A stretch of DNA of 8,722 bases, taken from contig DATLAJ010000168.1 of NCBI GenBank assembly GCA_035527515.1, forward strand, positions 1 through 8,722, read 5' to 3'. This DNA is from a bacterium. GTDB lineage: Bacteria; B130-G9. Position 1 is the first letter of the stretch. Every line of letters begins with the position of its first letter. Made by a program: the position numbers and the translations under genes. Below are positions 1 through 6,367 of the stretch, piece by piece. The notes beneath the pieces are model-generated. The model did not search any database and was not told the DNA's origin. It saw only the letters and a program-made list of their open reading frames with translations.

Positions 1-83
1 CACTTAATGATAGTAATTCCTAGTGGCGGACGGAGCATGTAGAATGTACATCCGACCACGGTCAAAGTGAGCCGTTTGATGGC

Positions 84-1130
84 ATGAAAGCAGAGTATTA
101 TACCCAGGCCTTCACGGCGCTAGCGATTTTCGGCGGATTCGCAGTACTTGCGGCCTTCGCGTTCCTCTTCTTCACGAAGATCGCACCGCGTCTGGCTAAG
201 AAATCAAGGACAGCTCTGGACGACAGAGTCGTCAAGGCATCGAGAACACCCATCTTCATCTTTGTCCTAATAGCGGGAATCTATTACTCACTAGTCTCAA
301 TTCCGGTGATTAGGGGCTATCACACTTATATCGGCAAGGGTGCCGGCGTTATCGCGATTTTGGTCGGTCTCTGGCTGGTCAAAAGGCTAGCTGACTTGAC
401 CTCGAAATGGTATGCGAACAAGCTCGCTAGAGGAGTCGGCCCCGATCCGCGCCGCGCACATATCATCCGAATGGTCCGTAATGTCGTCAATGCGCTCGCT
501 GTTGTCGTCGCGGCTTTTCTACTTCTCGACGTGTCAGAGATTGACATCAAACCGATCATCACAAGCCTCGGAATCAGCGGTATCATCATCGCTCTTGCCC
601 TTCAGAGCTTCCTGGCAGACCTATTCACGTCATTCTCAATATACATGGATAAGCCCTTCATGCCCGGGGACTTCGTGATAATCGGGGACCTTTGCGGAAC
701 CGTGAAGAAGGTGGGTGTTTTCAGCACGCGCATCCAAGCTCTCAGAGGTGAGGAGATCACCCTGTCAAACAAGGATGTCAGAGGCAAGACGATCCAAAAC
801 TTCGCCAAGATGACGCGCAGAAGAGTCGTCTTCACGGTCGGAGTCACGTATAACACACCGATTGAGAAGCTGAAGAGAATCCCAGATATGATTAAGGAGA
901 CAATCGGCAGGCTCCCCATTACGACTATCGATCGAGTCCATTTCGCCGCGTTCGCCGCCTACAGTCTCGACTTCGAGATCGTTTACTACGTTGAGACCAG
1001 CGATTACATGACGTATATGGATACACAGCACGCCATAAATATGGGTATAGCAGAGGAGTTCGAGAAGCAAGGCATCGAGATCGCCTACCCGACTCAGACG
1101 TTGTTCATCAATAAGTCTTCGGGGGCATAG
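84..1130 (+). CDS. MscS-family small-conductance mechanosensitive ion channel
   Basis: Predicted inner-membrane channel that opens under membrane tension and releases solutes during hypo-osmotic shock. The 348-residue protein has hydrophobic segments at about 8-31, 55-74, 84-101 and 131-149, then a pore-lining helix at about 156-183 rich in Gly, Ala and Ile. The segment ALALQSFLADLF followed by DKPFMPGDFV (about 189-198) is the usual MscS transition from pore helix into the cytoplasmic beta domain. The beta domain continues with GTVKKVGVFSTRI and the ITLSNKDV element (about 225-232, matching the common 'IPN' region). A C-terminal alpha/beta domain runs from about 248 to 342. With about five membrane helices it is somewhat longer than E. 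coli MscS (286 residues, three helices). The ATG at 84 is the only usual start codon in frame after the TAG at 21-23; its ribosome-binding site is weak. It is transcribed away from the lipid A cluster and probably unrelated to it. The family call is firm; ion selectivity cannot be read from the sequence. Confidence 0.93.
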   Translation: MKAEYYTQAFTALAIFGGFAVLAAFAFLFFTKIAPRLAKKSRTALDDRVVKASRTPIFIFVLIAGIYYSLVSIPVIRGYHTYIGKGAGVIAILVGLWLVKRLADLTSKWYANKLARGVGPDPRRAHIIRMVRNVVNALAVVVAAFLLLDVSEIDIKPIITSLGISGIIIALALQSFLADLFTSFSIYMDKPFMPGDFVIIGDLCGTVKKVGVFSTRIQALRGEEITLSNKDVRGKTIQNFAKMTRRRVVFTVGVTYNTPIEKLKRIPDMIKETIGRLPITTIDRVHFAAFAAYSLDFEIVYYVETSDYMTYMDTQHAINMGIAEEFEKQGIEIAYPTQTLFINKSSGA

Positions 1131-1197
1131 CCCAGCATCGAGTTTCCGATGTGACCCCAAGTTGCTCTTATCTTGACACCCGATCGGCCAATTGCTC

Positions 1198-1226
1198 TTG
1201 ACGTTTCGCGCCTCGAGCAATAGATT
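1198..1226 (+). promoter_or_regulatory. Candidate sigma70-type promoter for tRNA-Leu
   Basis: A TTGACG box (1198-1203) and a TAGATT box (1221-1226) are separated by exactly 17 bases. They match the -35 and -10 consensus at 5/6 and 4/6 positions. Transcription would start near 1233, about 30 bases before the tRNA. A 7-bp inverted repeat, ATTGCTC (1191-1197) and GAGCAAT (1215-1221), brackets the -35 box and spacer. A second TTGACA at 1173-1178 has no matching -10 at a normal distance. The site is inferred from consensus matches only. Confidence 0.45.
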
Positions 1227-1263
1227 CCTTGCCCTAAACTTAAGGACAGTTCGGGTTCAAGCG

Positions 1264-1348
1264 GCCGGGGTGGCGGAACAGGTAGACGCACAGGACTCAA
1301 AATCCTGCGGTGCTTGGCATCGTGGGGGTTCGATTCCCCCCCCCGGCA
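1264..1348 (+). tRNA. tRNA-Leu (anticodon CAA, reads UUG)
   Basis: A complete 85-nt class II tRNA folds by eye. The acceptor stem GCCGGGG (1264-1270) pairs with CCCCGGC (1341-1347), with discriminator A at 1348. The D stem is GCG/CGC (1273-1275, 1287-1289) around a loop containing AGGTAGA. The anticodon stem CAGGA/TCCTG (1291-1295, 1303-1307) carries the loop CTCAAAA, with CAA at 1298-1300. The long variable arm has a 6-bp stem, CGGTGC/GCATCG (1308-1313, 1317-1322, one G-T pair), closed by TTG, as expected for leucine tRNAs. The T arm is GGGGG-TTCGATT-CCCCC (1324-1340). The 3' CCA is not encoded, so it must be added after transcription. There is no T-rich terminator just downstream on this strand. 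Confidence 0.97.
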
Positions 1349-1362
1349 AAATCACTACAAAG

Positions 1363-1393
1363 AAAAAAAAGGGCGCCCGTGTCGAGGGCGCCC
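1363..1393 (-). terminator. Rho-independent terminator of the double winged-helix gene
   Basis: On the minus strand, 37 bases after the stop codon at 1431, two copies of the self-complementary octamer GGGCGCCC (1386-1393 and 1371-1378) form an 8-bp GC-only stem with a 7-base loop. The stem is followed by eight consecutive T residues (complement of 1363-1370). This is a textbook intrinsic terminator for the leftward gene. On the plus strand the same hairpin is preceded by the A-tract and lacks a following T-run, so it should not act as a strong intrinsic terminator for the tRNA. Confidence 0.93.
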
Positions 1394-1430
1394 CAGAATT
1401 ATTCTCCTACCCGCTGAAGGCGAGCTATCG

Positions 1431-2621
1431 TTATTTCGGAACCGTGTTGGCGTACTCTCTCCTCAGCTCCTGTATCAGACCGCTAACGGCGTTCTTGGTG
1501 TCCGCCAGCTGCTTCAGCGTTGCCTCGTCCTTGGTCATTCTGGCGAGGCTATCTATCTGCACAAACGTCATCTGAAGGTCTTTTATCTGCTCGTTGAAGA
1601 AAGTGTTTAGGATCCTCATGTCCGCCGTCTTGAGCCTTGCATTCAGATCGATTCTCATCTTGGCAATTGACGTCTCCGTTGCCTTAACCTTCTGGTCCAC
1701 ATTCTGCTTCAGCGTGGCAATAGCATTCTGCGTAGCCGCGTTGTGCCCCCAAACGCTCACCCACATGACAATGGAGACGATTGCGAGAATGAGGGCAAGC
1801 CAAGCGATACCTCTTCCGGTTCTGACTCTCGCCGGCGGCCGATATGTACTCTTGACCGCTGGTCTCGGCGGGACCTTTGGAGGTTCTCTTTTCTCCGGAG
1901 CCTTTTTGAGCTCCGGCTTGAGCGATGGCTTCGTGGGTGCGGGTCCCTTAGCTGCCTCGATGTCCGACTTGCCAGTGAGAAGATACACATCGTTGACTCT
2001 CTTTAGCACTCCCGAGTCTAGATGAGGCTTCATCGCTGCCGCCAACTTCTGACGTGTGTGTTTGGTCTTGGCGGCCATGTCGGCGATCTTCATCCCCTTC
2101 GGTGTGGCCTTCAAGAGAGCAAGCACGTCCTTGAAGACCTTCTCCTGGTCCATCGTTGCCGGGACAACCGCGGCATCCTTGCTGCAATAGACGACCCTGT
2201 CCTTGACCTCAACCTTCTTGATCTCTCCTTTCTTGAGAGGGGGCAACGCAATGAATGTCAGCTTAGAGGTCGAAATCCGCAGCTGTTTGGCCAGGTCAAC
2301 TGCCCGGAGCCCTTCGGGCGCCTTCTTCAGCTTCTCCAACAGCGCCGCTTGCAGATTCTTTACCTCGGCAGGGGTCACATGCACCTTCTTCTTGCCAACA
2401 GGTTTTGAAGTGGCGCCCTTGGAGGGTCTTGCCGGCGTCTTGGCGGGTTTTGGCGGCGTCTTGGCGTCCATTGACGAAACGCCCGCCGCCGCGGGTCTCC
2501 CGGGACCGGGACCCGCTGGGCTACTCTTCACGGTCTCCCCAGGCTTGCTCATCGGCGCACCAGGTTTCTCGGCTGGTTTTGTCGGCATTGCGCCCTTCTG
2601 ATCGAACGGTTTTGAGTCCAT
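1431..2621 (-). CDS. Membrane-anchored protein with tandem winged-helix-like modules and coiled coil; function unknown
   Basis: I do not recognise this 396-residue protein as a named family. Residues 1-80 are a low-complexity Lys/Pro/Ala/Ser tail resembling histone H1-type tails. Two similar modules follow, at about 83-147 and 159-218. Each has a helix with a Leu/Lys pattern, a second helix (AVDLAKQLRIS; IADMAAKTKHT), a third helix and a beta-hairpin ending (RVVYCSK; DVYLLTGK), which suggests winged helix-turn-helix folds. A Lys/Pro/Arg-rich linker (about 221-270) precedes one hydrophobic segment at about 271-291. Residues 296-391 are hydrophilic and helical with coiled-coil character. Basic residues before the membrane segment suggest the N-terminus is cytoplasmic and the coiled coil periplasmic. 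The start is supported by AGGAGG about 10 bases upstream of ATG. The gene has its own candidate promoter and terminator, so it appears monocistronic. A one-component membrane regulator or a nucleoid-to-envelope tether are both possible, but both are inference. Confidence 0.8.
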   Translation of the reverse strand: MDSKPFDQKGAMPTKPAEKPGAPMSKPGETVKSSPAGPGPGRPAAAGVSSMDAKTPPKPAKTPARPSKGATSKPVGKKKVHVTPAEVKNLQAALLEKLKKAPEGLRAVDLAKQLRISTSKLTFIALPPLKKGEIKKVEVKDRVVYCSKDAAVVPATMDQEKVFKDVLALLKATPKGMKIADMAAKTKHTRQKLAAAMKPHLDSGVLKRVNDVYLLTGKSDIEAAKGPAPTKPSLKPELKKAPEKREPPKVPPRPAVKSTYRPPARVRTGRGIAWLALILAIVSIVMWVSVWGHNAATQNAIATLKQNVDQKVKATETSIAKMRIDLNARLKTADMRILNTFFNEQIKDLQMTFVQIDSLARMTKDEATLKQLADTKNAVSGLIQELRREYANTVPK

Positions 2622-2687
2622 AGGTCTCCCTCCTAATTATGTTATCAAGTCCTTACGACCCCATACTAATCGTGTAGGGTTTTCGGA

Positions 2688-2716
2688 ATCTTAATTTGCG
2701 GGTCTTGCGGGGTCAA
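2688..2716 (-). promoter_or_regulatory. Candidate sigma70-type promoter for the double winged-helix gene
   Basis: Read on the minus strand, TTGACC (complement of 2711-2716; 5/6 to consensus) and TAAGAT (complement of 2688-2693; 4/6) are separated by exactly 17 bases. Transcription would start near 2681, giving a leader of about 60 bases before the ATG at 2621. The site lies in the 167-base spacer after lpxB, which supports a separate transcription unit. The call rests on consensus matching alone. Confidence 0.5.
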
Positions 2717-2788
2717 GCGGAATCTTCCCCCACCTTACAGGAGACGAGCGGCCGCAGGGCGCACACGGAGCTGGCGAGACCCTGTGGG

Positions 2789-3991
2789 TCAGGTCCTGGC
2801 TGACCCGTCCGGGGGCATTGTTTTGCCCAGGAACTCCGCAACGAACCCGGCCGCCCTCTTGGACGCTCCGCACTCACCCAACAGACCCGTTACCCTCTTC
2901 AGCTCATCTTTCTGCTGTTTGCGCAGCCCGGCATCTTCTAGGAGCGAGGCGAGCTCACGTCCTAGTCTTTCGGGTGTGAGGTCGGACTGTATCAGTTCCG
3001 GCACGACCCTCTTGCCGGCGATTATGTTTGGAAGCGCGACGTGATCGACCCTGATGAGGAGCTTTCCGACCAGATAGGTGGGGAACGAGACCTTGTAGCC
3101 AACTATCATCGGAACACCAAGGATGGCGGCCTCAAGCGTCGCCGTCCCCGAAGCCACAAGCGCCGCGTCCGAGGCAGCAAGCGCGTCGTAGGTCTGCCCC
3201 CGGACGACGACTACCTCTGGGTAGCGACTCAGCATGTGAGCAACAAGCTTGGGGTCAATCGTTTTGGCCAGCGCAAGTATCATCTGTAGCGGCTTGGAGT
3301 CGAGCAGGGATGAGGCGAACCTGGCCGCCTCGAGAAAGACCGGCAGCAACCTCTCGATCTCGCTGGTCCGGCTGCCGGGCAGCAGGGCGACCACAGGTTT
3401 ACCCTGGTCGAAGCGCACGCGCTCAAGAAACTCCTCCTTGTCCAGCGTGGGTTTCACTGTGTCGAGAAGCGGGTGACCAACGAACCTCACATCCACTCCC
3501 GCCAGCTCGTAAAGCTCCTTCTCGAACTGGAACAGAACCAACATCTCGTCCACCAGCTGCGCGATTCTTCGGACCCGGCCGCGTCGCCACGCCCAAACCT
3601 GCGGGCTGATGTAGTAAAGGACGGGGACTTCGCACTTGCGCGCCCGTGCGGCGAGCCTTAGGTTAAAGTCGGGATAGTCAACGAAGATCGCTGCCGCTAT
3701 CTCGCCCGACCGCATGAGCCTCGTCGCCTGCCTGTAGGCTGCAAGTATCCGGCTCAGTTTCTTAAACACTTCCGAGACACCCACCACGCCCAGCTCCCTA
3801 ACGTCAGCGAACAGCTCGACGCCCTGAGCACGCATGTTCTCGCCGCCTACCCCGACAAACCCGAGGTCCGGCCGAAGCGATTTCAGCTCATTGATCAACG
3901 AGGCGCAGTGCAGGTCGCTCGATGCTTCCCCAGCGACGACCAGAACTCTTCTGCGGTTGGCTGCGGGCCGGTGTAGCCGGATGCTACCCAT
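2789..3991 (-). CDS. lpxB: Lipid-A-disaccharide synthase LpxB
   Basis: Peripheral inner-membrane glycosyltransferase (family GT19). It condenses UDP-2,3-diacylglucosamine with 2,3-diacylglucosamine 1-phosphate (lipid X) to give the tetraacyl disaccharide 1-phosphate of lipid A. The 400 residues compare with 382 in E. coli. LpxB signatures appear in order: GEASSD at 21-26 (usually GEASGD), VGVGGENM at 46-53, VDYPDFN at 104-110, YISPQVWAW at 127-135, VGHPLLD at 171-177, LPGSR at 204-208, SGTATLE at 281-287 and LPNIIAG at 320-326. The family's usual catalytic-site motifs look intact. The ATG at 3991 lies inside the 3' end of the oxidoreductase gene (8-bp overlap) and has no strong Shine-Dalgarno, so translation is probably coupled. 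It is the last gene of the cluster. A GGGTCAG/CTGACCC hairpin straddles the stop, but no T-run follows it. Confidence 0.97.
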   Translation of the reverse strand: MGSIRLHRPAANRRRVLVVAGEASSDLHCASLINELKSLRPDLGFVGVGGENMRAQGVELFADVRELGVVGVSEVFKKLSRILAAYRQATRLMRSGEIAAAIFVDYPDFNLRLAARARKCEVPVLYYISPQVWAWRRGRVRRIAQLVDEMLVLFQFEKELYELAGVDVRFVGHPLLDTVKPTLDKEEFLERVRFDQGKPVVALLPGSRTSEIERLLPVFLEAARFASSLLDSKPLQMILALAKTIDPKLVAHMLSRYPEVVVVRGQTYDALAASDAALVASGTATLEAAILGVPMIVGYKVSFPTYLVGKLLIRVDHVALPNIIAGKRVVPELIQSDLTPERLGRELASLLEDAGLRKQQKDELKRVTGLLGECGASKRAAGFVAEFLGKTMPPDGSART

Positions 3992-4973
3992 TGCTACCGG
4001 TGAAGACGGGTGTGAAATGCCGGTCTATGGAGTCCTTGATCGCGAATGCCCAGGTAAGCGCGCGGAGACCATCGGCGCCAGAGACAACTGCGGGGCTCTT
4101 GCTCTCGAGTGAGTGAACGAACGCACTAAGCTCCGCCTGAAGCGGCTCAAAATCCACTACCCGAATGGACTGCCTCTTGATATAGCGGGCGATTCTGAGC
4201 GCCGTCAGCGGCTTCTTGTGGTCGGGCTCCCCCTGCTTGTGATACATCTTGACCCTGTGAGAAAGAAGGTTGACCGATATGTATGTGTCGGGCTGGAAGA
4301 ATCTGATCTTCCGCATTTTCGAGACGCTTATCCTGCTGGCCACGAGGTTCGCGACTGCGCCGTTCGGGAACTCGAGCCTGGCATTTGCGATATCGACATT
4401 GTCCGACAGGACCGGCACGCCAACGGCGGAGATGGACGATGGGGCATCGCTGAAGCAGCTGGCTACGAGGTCGATGTCATGTATCATCAGGTCGAGTATG
4501 ACGTCAACGTCAAGGCCCCGGCCCGCGGACCGCGTCAGCCTGTGGGTCTCGATGAACCTTGGCCCGTGGATGAACTTCCTGACGGCCACAAACGCTGGGT
4601 TGAACCGCTCGGAGTGCCCTACCTGGAGCAGCGCCCCGGATGCGTTCGCAAGCCTCACCATATCCCGCCCGGCCTCGAGAGTGTCGGCGATCGGTTTCTC
4701 CACGAGAACCGCCCGACCGAGGTTCAAGCATTGGCTTGCGACCTCAAGGTGCGTCCGTGTGGGGGTCGCCACGACCACCGCGTCTGCCGCCTCAGCTAGC
4801 TCCTCAGTGGACATGAAAGTGCGGCAGTGGCATTTTTGGGCGGTCTTTTTCTGGGCAGCCTCGTCAATATCGTGGACACCCAGAAGCTCCACACCTTGCA
4901 TCTCGCTGAGAATCCTTGCATGACGGGAGCCAAGATACCCCACACCAACCACACCGATTCTTACCTTGGACAT
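3984..4973 (-). CDS. Gfo/Idh/MocA-family NAD(P)-dependent oxidoreductase of the lipid A cluster
   Basis: Predicted cytoplasmic sugar or nucleotide-sugar dehydrogenase of 329 residues. The N-terminal Rossmann fold has the dinucleotide motif GVGYLG at 10-15, followed by ATPTRTH (69-75) and the family's EKP signature at 92-94. The C-terminal alpha/beta domain holds GHSERFNPAF (119-128) and DLMIHDIDL (161-169), whose His165 is at the usual catalytic His position. The ATG at 4973 (MSKVRIGVVG) is preferred over a TTG four codons upstream (4985), because ATG fits the family N-terminus and has GGGG six bases before it. It overlaps lpxB by 8 bp and follows lpxA after 145 bases. Related enzymes next to lpxA include GnnA, which oxidises the 3-OH of UDP-GlcNAc before transamination by GnnB. 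No gnnB-like gene is present here, so the substrate is unknown. Similar oxidoreductases occur beside lpxB in many diderm genomes without an assigned reaction. Confidence 0.88.
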   Translation of the reverse strand: MSKVRIGVVGVGYLGSRHARILSEMQGVELLGVHDIDEAAQKKTAQKCHCRTFMSTEELAEAADAVVVATPTRTHLEVASQCLNLGRAVLVEKPIADTLEAGRDMVRLANASGALLQVGHSERFNPAFVAVRKFIHGPRFIETHRLTRSAGRGLDVDVILDLMIHDIDLVASCFSDAPSSISAVGVPVLSDNVDIANARLEFPNGAVANLVASRISVSKMRKIRFFQPDTYISVNLLSHRVKMYHKQGEPDHKKPLTALRIARYIKRQSIRVVDFEPLQAELSAFVHSLESKSPAVVSGADGLRALTWAFAIKDSIDRHFTPVFTGSNG

Positions 4974-5118
4974 GTCAAGCCCCAACCCTCTACCGATGAG
5001 TGTCTCTGCTCGAGCGCGCCGACAGCACCGCGTCTTGCCCCCTCCATGAACCAGGCCTCACGACCCTATCAGCGCACCCGACCCACACGCGCGAGACCTG
5101 ACACCCAACATGCACACA
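4974..5118 (-). other. 145-base spacer between lpxA and the oxidoreductase
   Basis: This gap interrupts an otherwise compact cluster at a position where many relatives carry lpxI. It is too short for lpxI, and I see no lpxI-like fragment. On the minus strand there is a 28-codon open frame (ATG at 5047, stop at 4961), preceded at 8 bases by GAGG, that ends 13 bases inside the oxidoreductase gene. Its Arg/Gly/Ala-rich translation looks like nothing known. No clear promoter or terminator is visible in the gap. Confidence 0.4.
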
Positions 5119-5895
5119 CTACTCTGAACACAGGCCGCGCCTCGAGCGCCTAATGAAGTCGATAACATGCCTTGCCTCCGCGAACTCACCGAACTCCTCC
5201 TCAATCCGAGCGAGCGCATCTTGCCGCTTGAGGTCTGCTCTGAATAGGAGACGGTATATCTCCTTGAGCATTGCTATCTTCTCGGACGAGAATCCCGCAC
5301 GGCGCAGGCCGACAATGTTGGGCCCGAAATGCCTCGCGCGGACGCCCGCTGCTTGTGTGTATGGCAGAACATCCCTGTCCACAGCGGAACAACCGCCCGT
5401 CATCGAGTACGTCCCGATCTGCACGAACTGATGCACGCCGACCAGCCCTCCAAGCACTGCGTAATCCTCGATAACGATATGCCCTGCAAGCGACGCCGCA
5501 TTCGCCAAGACCGTGTGGTTACCAATCGTGCAATCGTGGGCGACATGGCTGTAGGCCATCAGAAGGTTGTTGTTGCCGATGCGTGTTACACCACTCCCGT
5601 CCTTCGTTCCGCGATGGACAGTTGCGAATTCACGAATGATGTTGTCGTCGCCGATCACGACCGATGTCTTCTCACCTTTGAACTTCAAGTCCTGCGGCAC
5701 GACTCCGATGATCGCGTAGGGGAATATCTGGCAGTTCTGGCCGATCGTTGTGTCGCCGGTTATATACGCCCCCATCTGGACCGACGTGCCGGGGCCTATC
5801 TTCACCCCGTCGTCAATAACACAGTGAGGCCCGATGACAACGTCGCCTGCGATCTCGGCCCCAGAGGAGACTATCGCCGTCTCATGGGCTCTCAT
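5119..5895 (-). CDS. lpxA: Acyl-ACP--UDP-N-acetylglucosamine O-acyltransferase LpxA
   Basis: First enzyme of lipid A synthesis. It transfers a 3-hydroxyacyl chain from ACP to the 3-position of UDP-GlcNAc in the cytoplasm and works as a left-handed beta-helix trimer. The 258-residue protein (262 in E. coli) has hexapeptide repeats through about residue 170. LpxA-specific blocks are PQDLKFKGE (67-75), HRGTKDGSG (94-102), AHDCTIGN (119-126), GVHQF (153-157) and TGGCSAV (166-172). His120 corresponds to the catalytic His125 of E. coli. The helical C-terminal domain starts around GFSSEKI (201-207). The N-terminus is about five residues shorter than in E. coli. The ATG at 5895 shares its A with the last base of the fabZ stop codon (TAATG), and AGAGGGG lies about six bases upstream, so translation is likely coupled to fabZ. 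Position 195 in the NIVGLRRAGF segment is Val, where E. coli has Glu200. Confidence 0.97.
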   Translation of the reverse strand: MRAHETAIVSSGAEIAGDVVIGPHCVIDDGVKIGPGTSVQMGAYITGDTTIGQNCQIFPYAIIGVVPQDLKFKGEKTSVVIGDDNIIREFATVHRGTKDGSGVTRIGNNNLLMAYSHVAHDCTIGNHTVLANAASLAGHIVIEDYAVLGGLVGVHQFVQIGTYSMTGGCSAVDRDVLPYTQAAGVRARHFGPNIVGLRRAGFSSEKIAMLKEIYRLLFRADLKRQDALARIEEEFGEFAEARHVIDFIRRSRRGLCSE

Positions 5896-6353
5896 TACTC
5901 GCCCCTCTCGACCACAGCTGTGCTCATTACCACCTCGGCTGCGACCTTCCCCTCGACCGTTGCCTTGCCCTTCATCCTGAAGTAGCTCCCCCGCTGCGCG
6001 GTCTTTCTGACCTCAAGTGTCAGCTGGTCCCCAGGAACAACCGGACGGCGGAACTTGGCGTTATCGATCGTCATAAAGACAAGGAGCTTATTCTCGATAT
6101 CGTCCAGCATGTTCATCAGGAGCACCCCGCCGGTCTGAGCGAGCGACTCTACGAGCAAGACGCCGGGCATGACCTTCTGCTCAGGGAAATGCCCCTGAAA
6201 GAACCACTCGTTCGCCGAGACATTCTTAAGACCCGTGATGGTCCCCTGCTCAACGTCCATCTCAAGTATCCTGTCAACCAAGAGAAACGGAAATCGATGT
6301 GGCAAGAAGCGCATGATCCCCTGCACGTCCAACACTTGATCCACCTGCAACAC
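5895..6353 (-). CDS. fabZ: 3-hydroxyacyl-ACP dehydratase FabZ
   Basis: Hot-dog-fold enzyme that dehydrates 3-hydroxyacyl-ACP to trans-2-enoyl-ACP in fatty acid elongation. It thereby competes with LpxA and LpxD for 3-hydroxyacyl-ACP. Up to 152 residues (151 in E. coli). Key blocks are LPHRFPFLLVDR (17-28), NEWFFQGHFPE (48-58) with active-site His55, MPGVLLVESLAQTGG (62-76) with active-site Glu69, and FRRPVVPGDQL (101-111). It stands alone rather than fused to LpxC as in Bacteroidetes. The start is uncertain. The frame can begin at GTG 6353, 14 bases after the lpxD stop, or at GTG 6344, three codons later, which has GAGGTG six bases upstream and therefore a better ribosome-binding site. No ATG occurs before residue 14. 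It overlaps lpxA by a single base. Confidence 0.95.
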   Translation of the reverse strand: MLQVDQVLDVQGIMRFLPHRFPFLLVDRILEMDVEQGTITGLKNVSANEWFFQGHFPEQKVMPGVLLVESLAQTGGVLLMNMLDDIENKLLVFMTIDNAKFRRPVVPGDQLTLEVRKTAQRGSYFRMKGKATVEGKVAAEVVMSTAVVERGE

Positions 6354-6367
6354 CTCACACCTGTTTG

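Noticed and set aside
36-50. Imperfect palindrome near 37-51 (ATGTA...TACAT) upstream of the mscS-like gene
   Set aside because: Only a 5-bp stem with no adjoining promoter or T-run; expected by chance.
1336-1344. Run of nine C residues at the tRNA 3' side, considered as a possible sequencing error
   Set aside because: The T stem (5 bp) and acceptor stem (7 bp) both pair perfectly using exactly this number of C residues, so the run appears correct.
1264-1430. tRNA gene as a possible attachment site for an integrated element
   Set aside because: No integrase, no duplicated tRNA 3' end and no phage or plasmid genes are visible in the window.
2786-2806. Perfect 7-bp hairpin GGGTCAG/CTGACCC over the lpxB stop codon, considered as a terminator
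   Set aside because: No T-run follows on the minus strand, and most of the hairpin lies within lpxB coding sequence. It is not a convincing intrinsic terminator.
2691-2873. 60-codon minus-strand open frame across the lpxB 3' end and spacer
   Set aside because: It overlaps lpxB in another frame, has no ribosome-binding support and no recognisable features. The spacer is better explained by the promoter of the downstream gene.
4113-4923. Overlapping plus-strand open frames opposite the oxidoreductase
   Set aside because: They are antisense shadows of a clear Gfo/Idh/MocA gene. Their translations are low in family-like motifs and no plausible ribosome-binding sites support them.
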